In this document: positions 12,354-12,662 of the stretch, piece by piece
Layout: each line of letters starts with the position of its first letter
Position numbering within the stretch: the stretch's first letter is position 1
Origin: JBOHPP01 sp050731755
GTDB taxonomy: Bacteria > Methylomirabilota > Methylomirabilia > Rokubacteriales > CSP1-6
Length of the DNA: 12,662 bases
Assembly (NCBI GenBank): GCA_050731755.1
Contig: JBOHPP010000217.1
Location: forward strand, 1-12,662
Direction: 5' to 3'
The notes under the pieces: model-generated
What the model was told of the DNA's origin: nothing
The model's input: the letters and a program-made list of their open reading frames with translations, nothing else
The model's database searches: none
Program-made: the position numbers and the translations under genes

Positions 12354-12662
12354 ATGACTCGTCATCGCCAAGTTCGCCTGTTCAGTGTCGCGGTCCTCTC
12401 GGCGCTCGTCGTCCTGGGGCTGGGCGTCACTGCCGCCGTCGCGGGCGACGTGACCACGCCGTTCGTGGGCAAGGCCGTCAACGGTGGGACGGTCACCCAC
12501 GAACACCAGGGCGGCAAGCACGTCCTCGCGGTGTCCAGCGACTTCAAGGTGCCGGGCTCGCCGGATCCGCACTGGCAGGTCATCGACAGCAAGGGGAATA
12601 CGTACCTGCTGAACCGGCTCACCCTCAAGGACGAGAAGGTCAATCGGTCCATCACTCTCCCC
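12354..12662 (+). CDS. Exported DM13-like domain protein, 3' end cut by window
   Basis: 103 codons are open to the window edge. ATG 12354 has AGGAGG 7 nt upstream. The signal peptide is clear: basic MTRHRQVR, hydrophobic core about 9-28, cleavage near AVA-GD (30-31). The mature part contains LAVSSDFKVPGSPDPHWQVIDSKGN (positions 58-82), resembling the DM13 domain, a small extracytoplasmic fold proposed for redox or adhesion roles; there the motif DFKxxxxPDxH is conserved. The conserved domain cysteine is not within the visible part. Transcription probably starts at the ECF-like promoter at 12263-12294, making it part of the same regulon as the two divergent genes. Confidence 0.75.
   Translation, partial: MTRHRQVRLFSVAVLSALVVLGLGVTAAVAGDVTTPFVGKAVNGGTVTHEHQGGKHVLAVSSDFKVPGSPDPHWQVIDSKGNTYLLNRLTLKDEKVNRSITLP

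Overview
The window is a high-GC, gene-dense bacterial segment with strong G/C preference at third codon positions, GTG starts and overlapping stop/start junctions. Many of its genes are mosaic signalling or redox proteins. This style fits uncultured soil or subsurface lineages such as Candidatus Rokubacteria/Methylomirabilota or deltaproteobacterial relatives. That placement is an inference from style only; there is no rRNA or marker gene here.

Left part (1-3839, minus strand): a tightly coupled five-gene operon. In transcription order it holds a family 2 polyprenyl-phosphate-type glycosyltransferase, two different radical SAM/SPASM proteins, a DoxX/DoxD-like membrane protein, and a multi-spanning GT-C type glycosyltransferase that runs off the left edge. 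Junctions are 1-4 nt overlaps or gaps of at most 12 nt, so no precursor peptide gene fits inside. The set looks like an uncharacterised lipid-linked sugar or surface-glycan pathway with radical chemistry.

Middle (4040-6124, plus strand): a two-gene operon. The first gene is a membrane-anchored thioredoxin-like protein whose first active-site Cys codon is an in-frame TGA, followed by a hairpin with the geometry of a bacterial SECIS element. I read it as a selenoprotein (UxxC) that ordinary gene calling would split into two fragments. A sensor histidine kinase starts directly after its stop codon. A convergent MFS transporter (6093-7394, minus) overlaps the kinase 3' end by 32 bp.

Right-centre (7382-9986, plus strand): a doubtful small ORF; a second DoxX-like gene, a close inverted paralogue of the one at 594-1112, sharing a 47-bp perfectly identical block; a chimeric protein made of part of a GAF domain, the C-terminal half of a type II NADH dehydrogenase and a cyclic-nucleotide-binding domain; and a small exported protein.

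Right end (10018-12662): a membrane class III nucleotide cyclase and a small single-TM protein (both minus), then a divergent exported DM13-like protein cut by the window edge (plus). All three transcription units are preceded by nearly the same two-block promoter, GGTCGAAC-N16-GTGTCTAA (one variant is GGTGAAC-N17-GTGTCTGA). This resembles promoters of ECF (sigma-E/AlgU type) sigma factors, so the three are probably one stress regulon.

No tRNA, rRNA, CRISPR array, insertion sequence or phage gene was seen. No gene-free stretch exceeds 300 bases; the largest are 3840-4039, 7395-7636 (partly a doubtful ORF) and 12186-12353.
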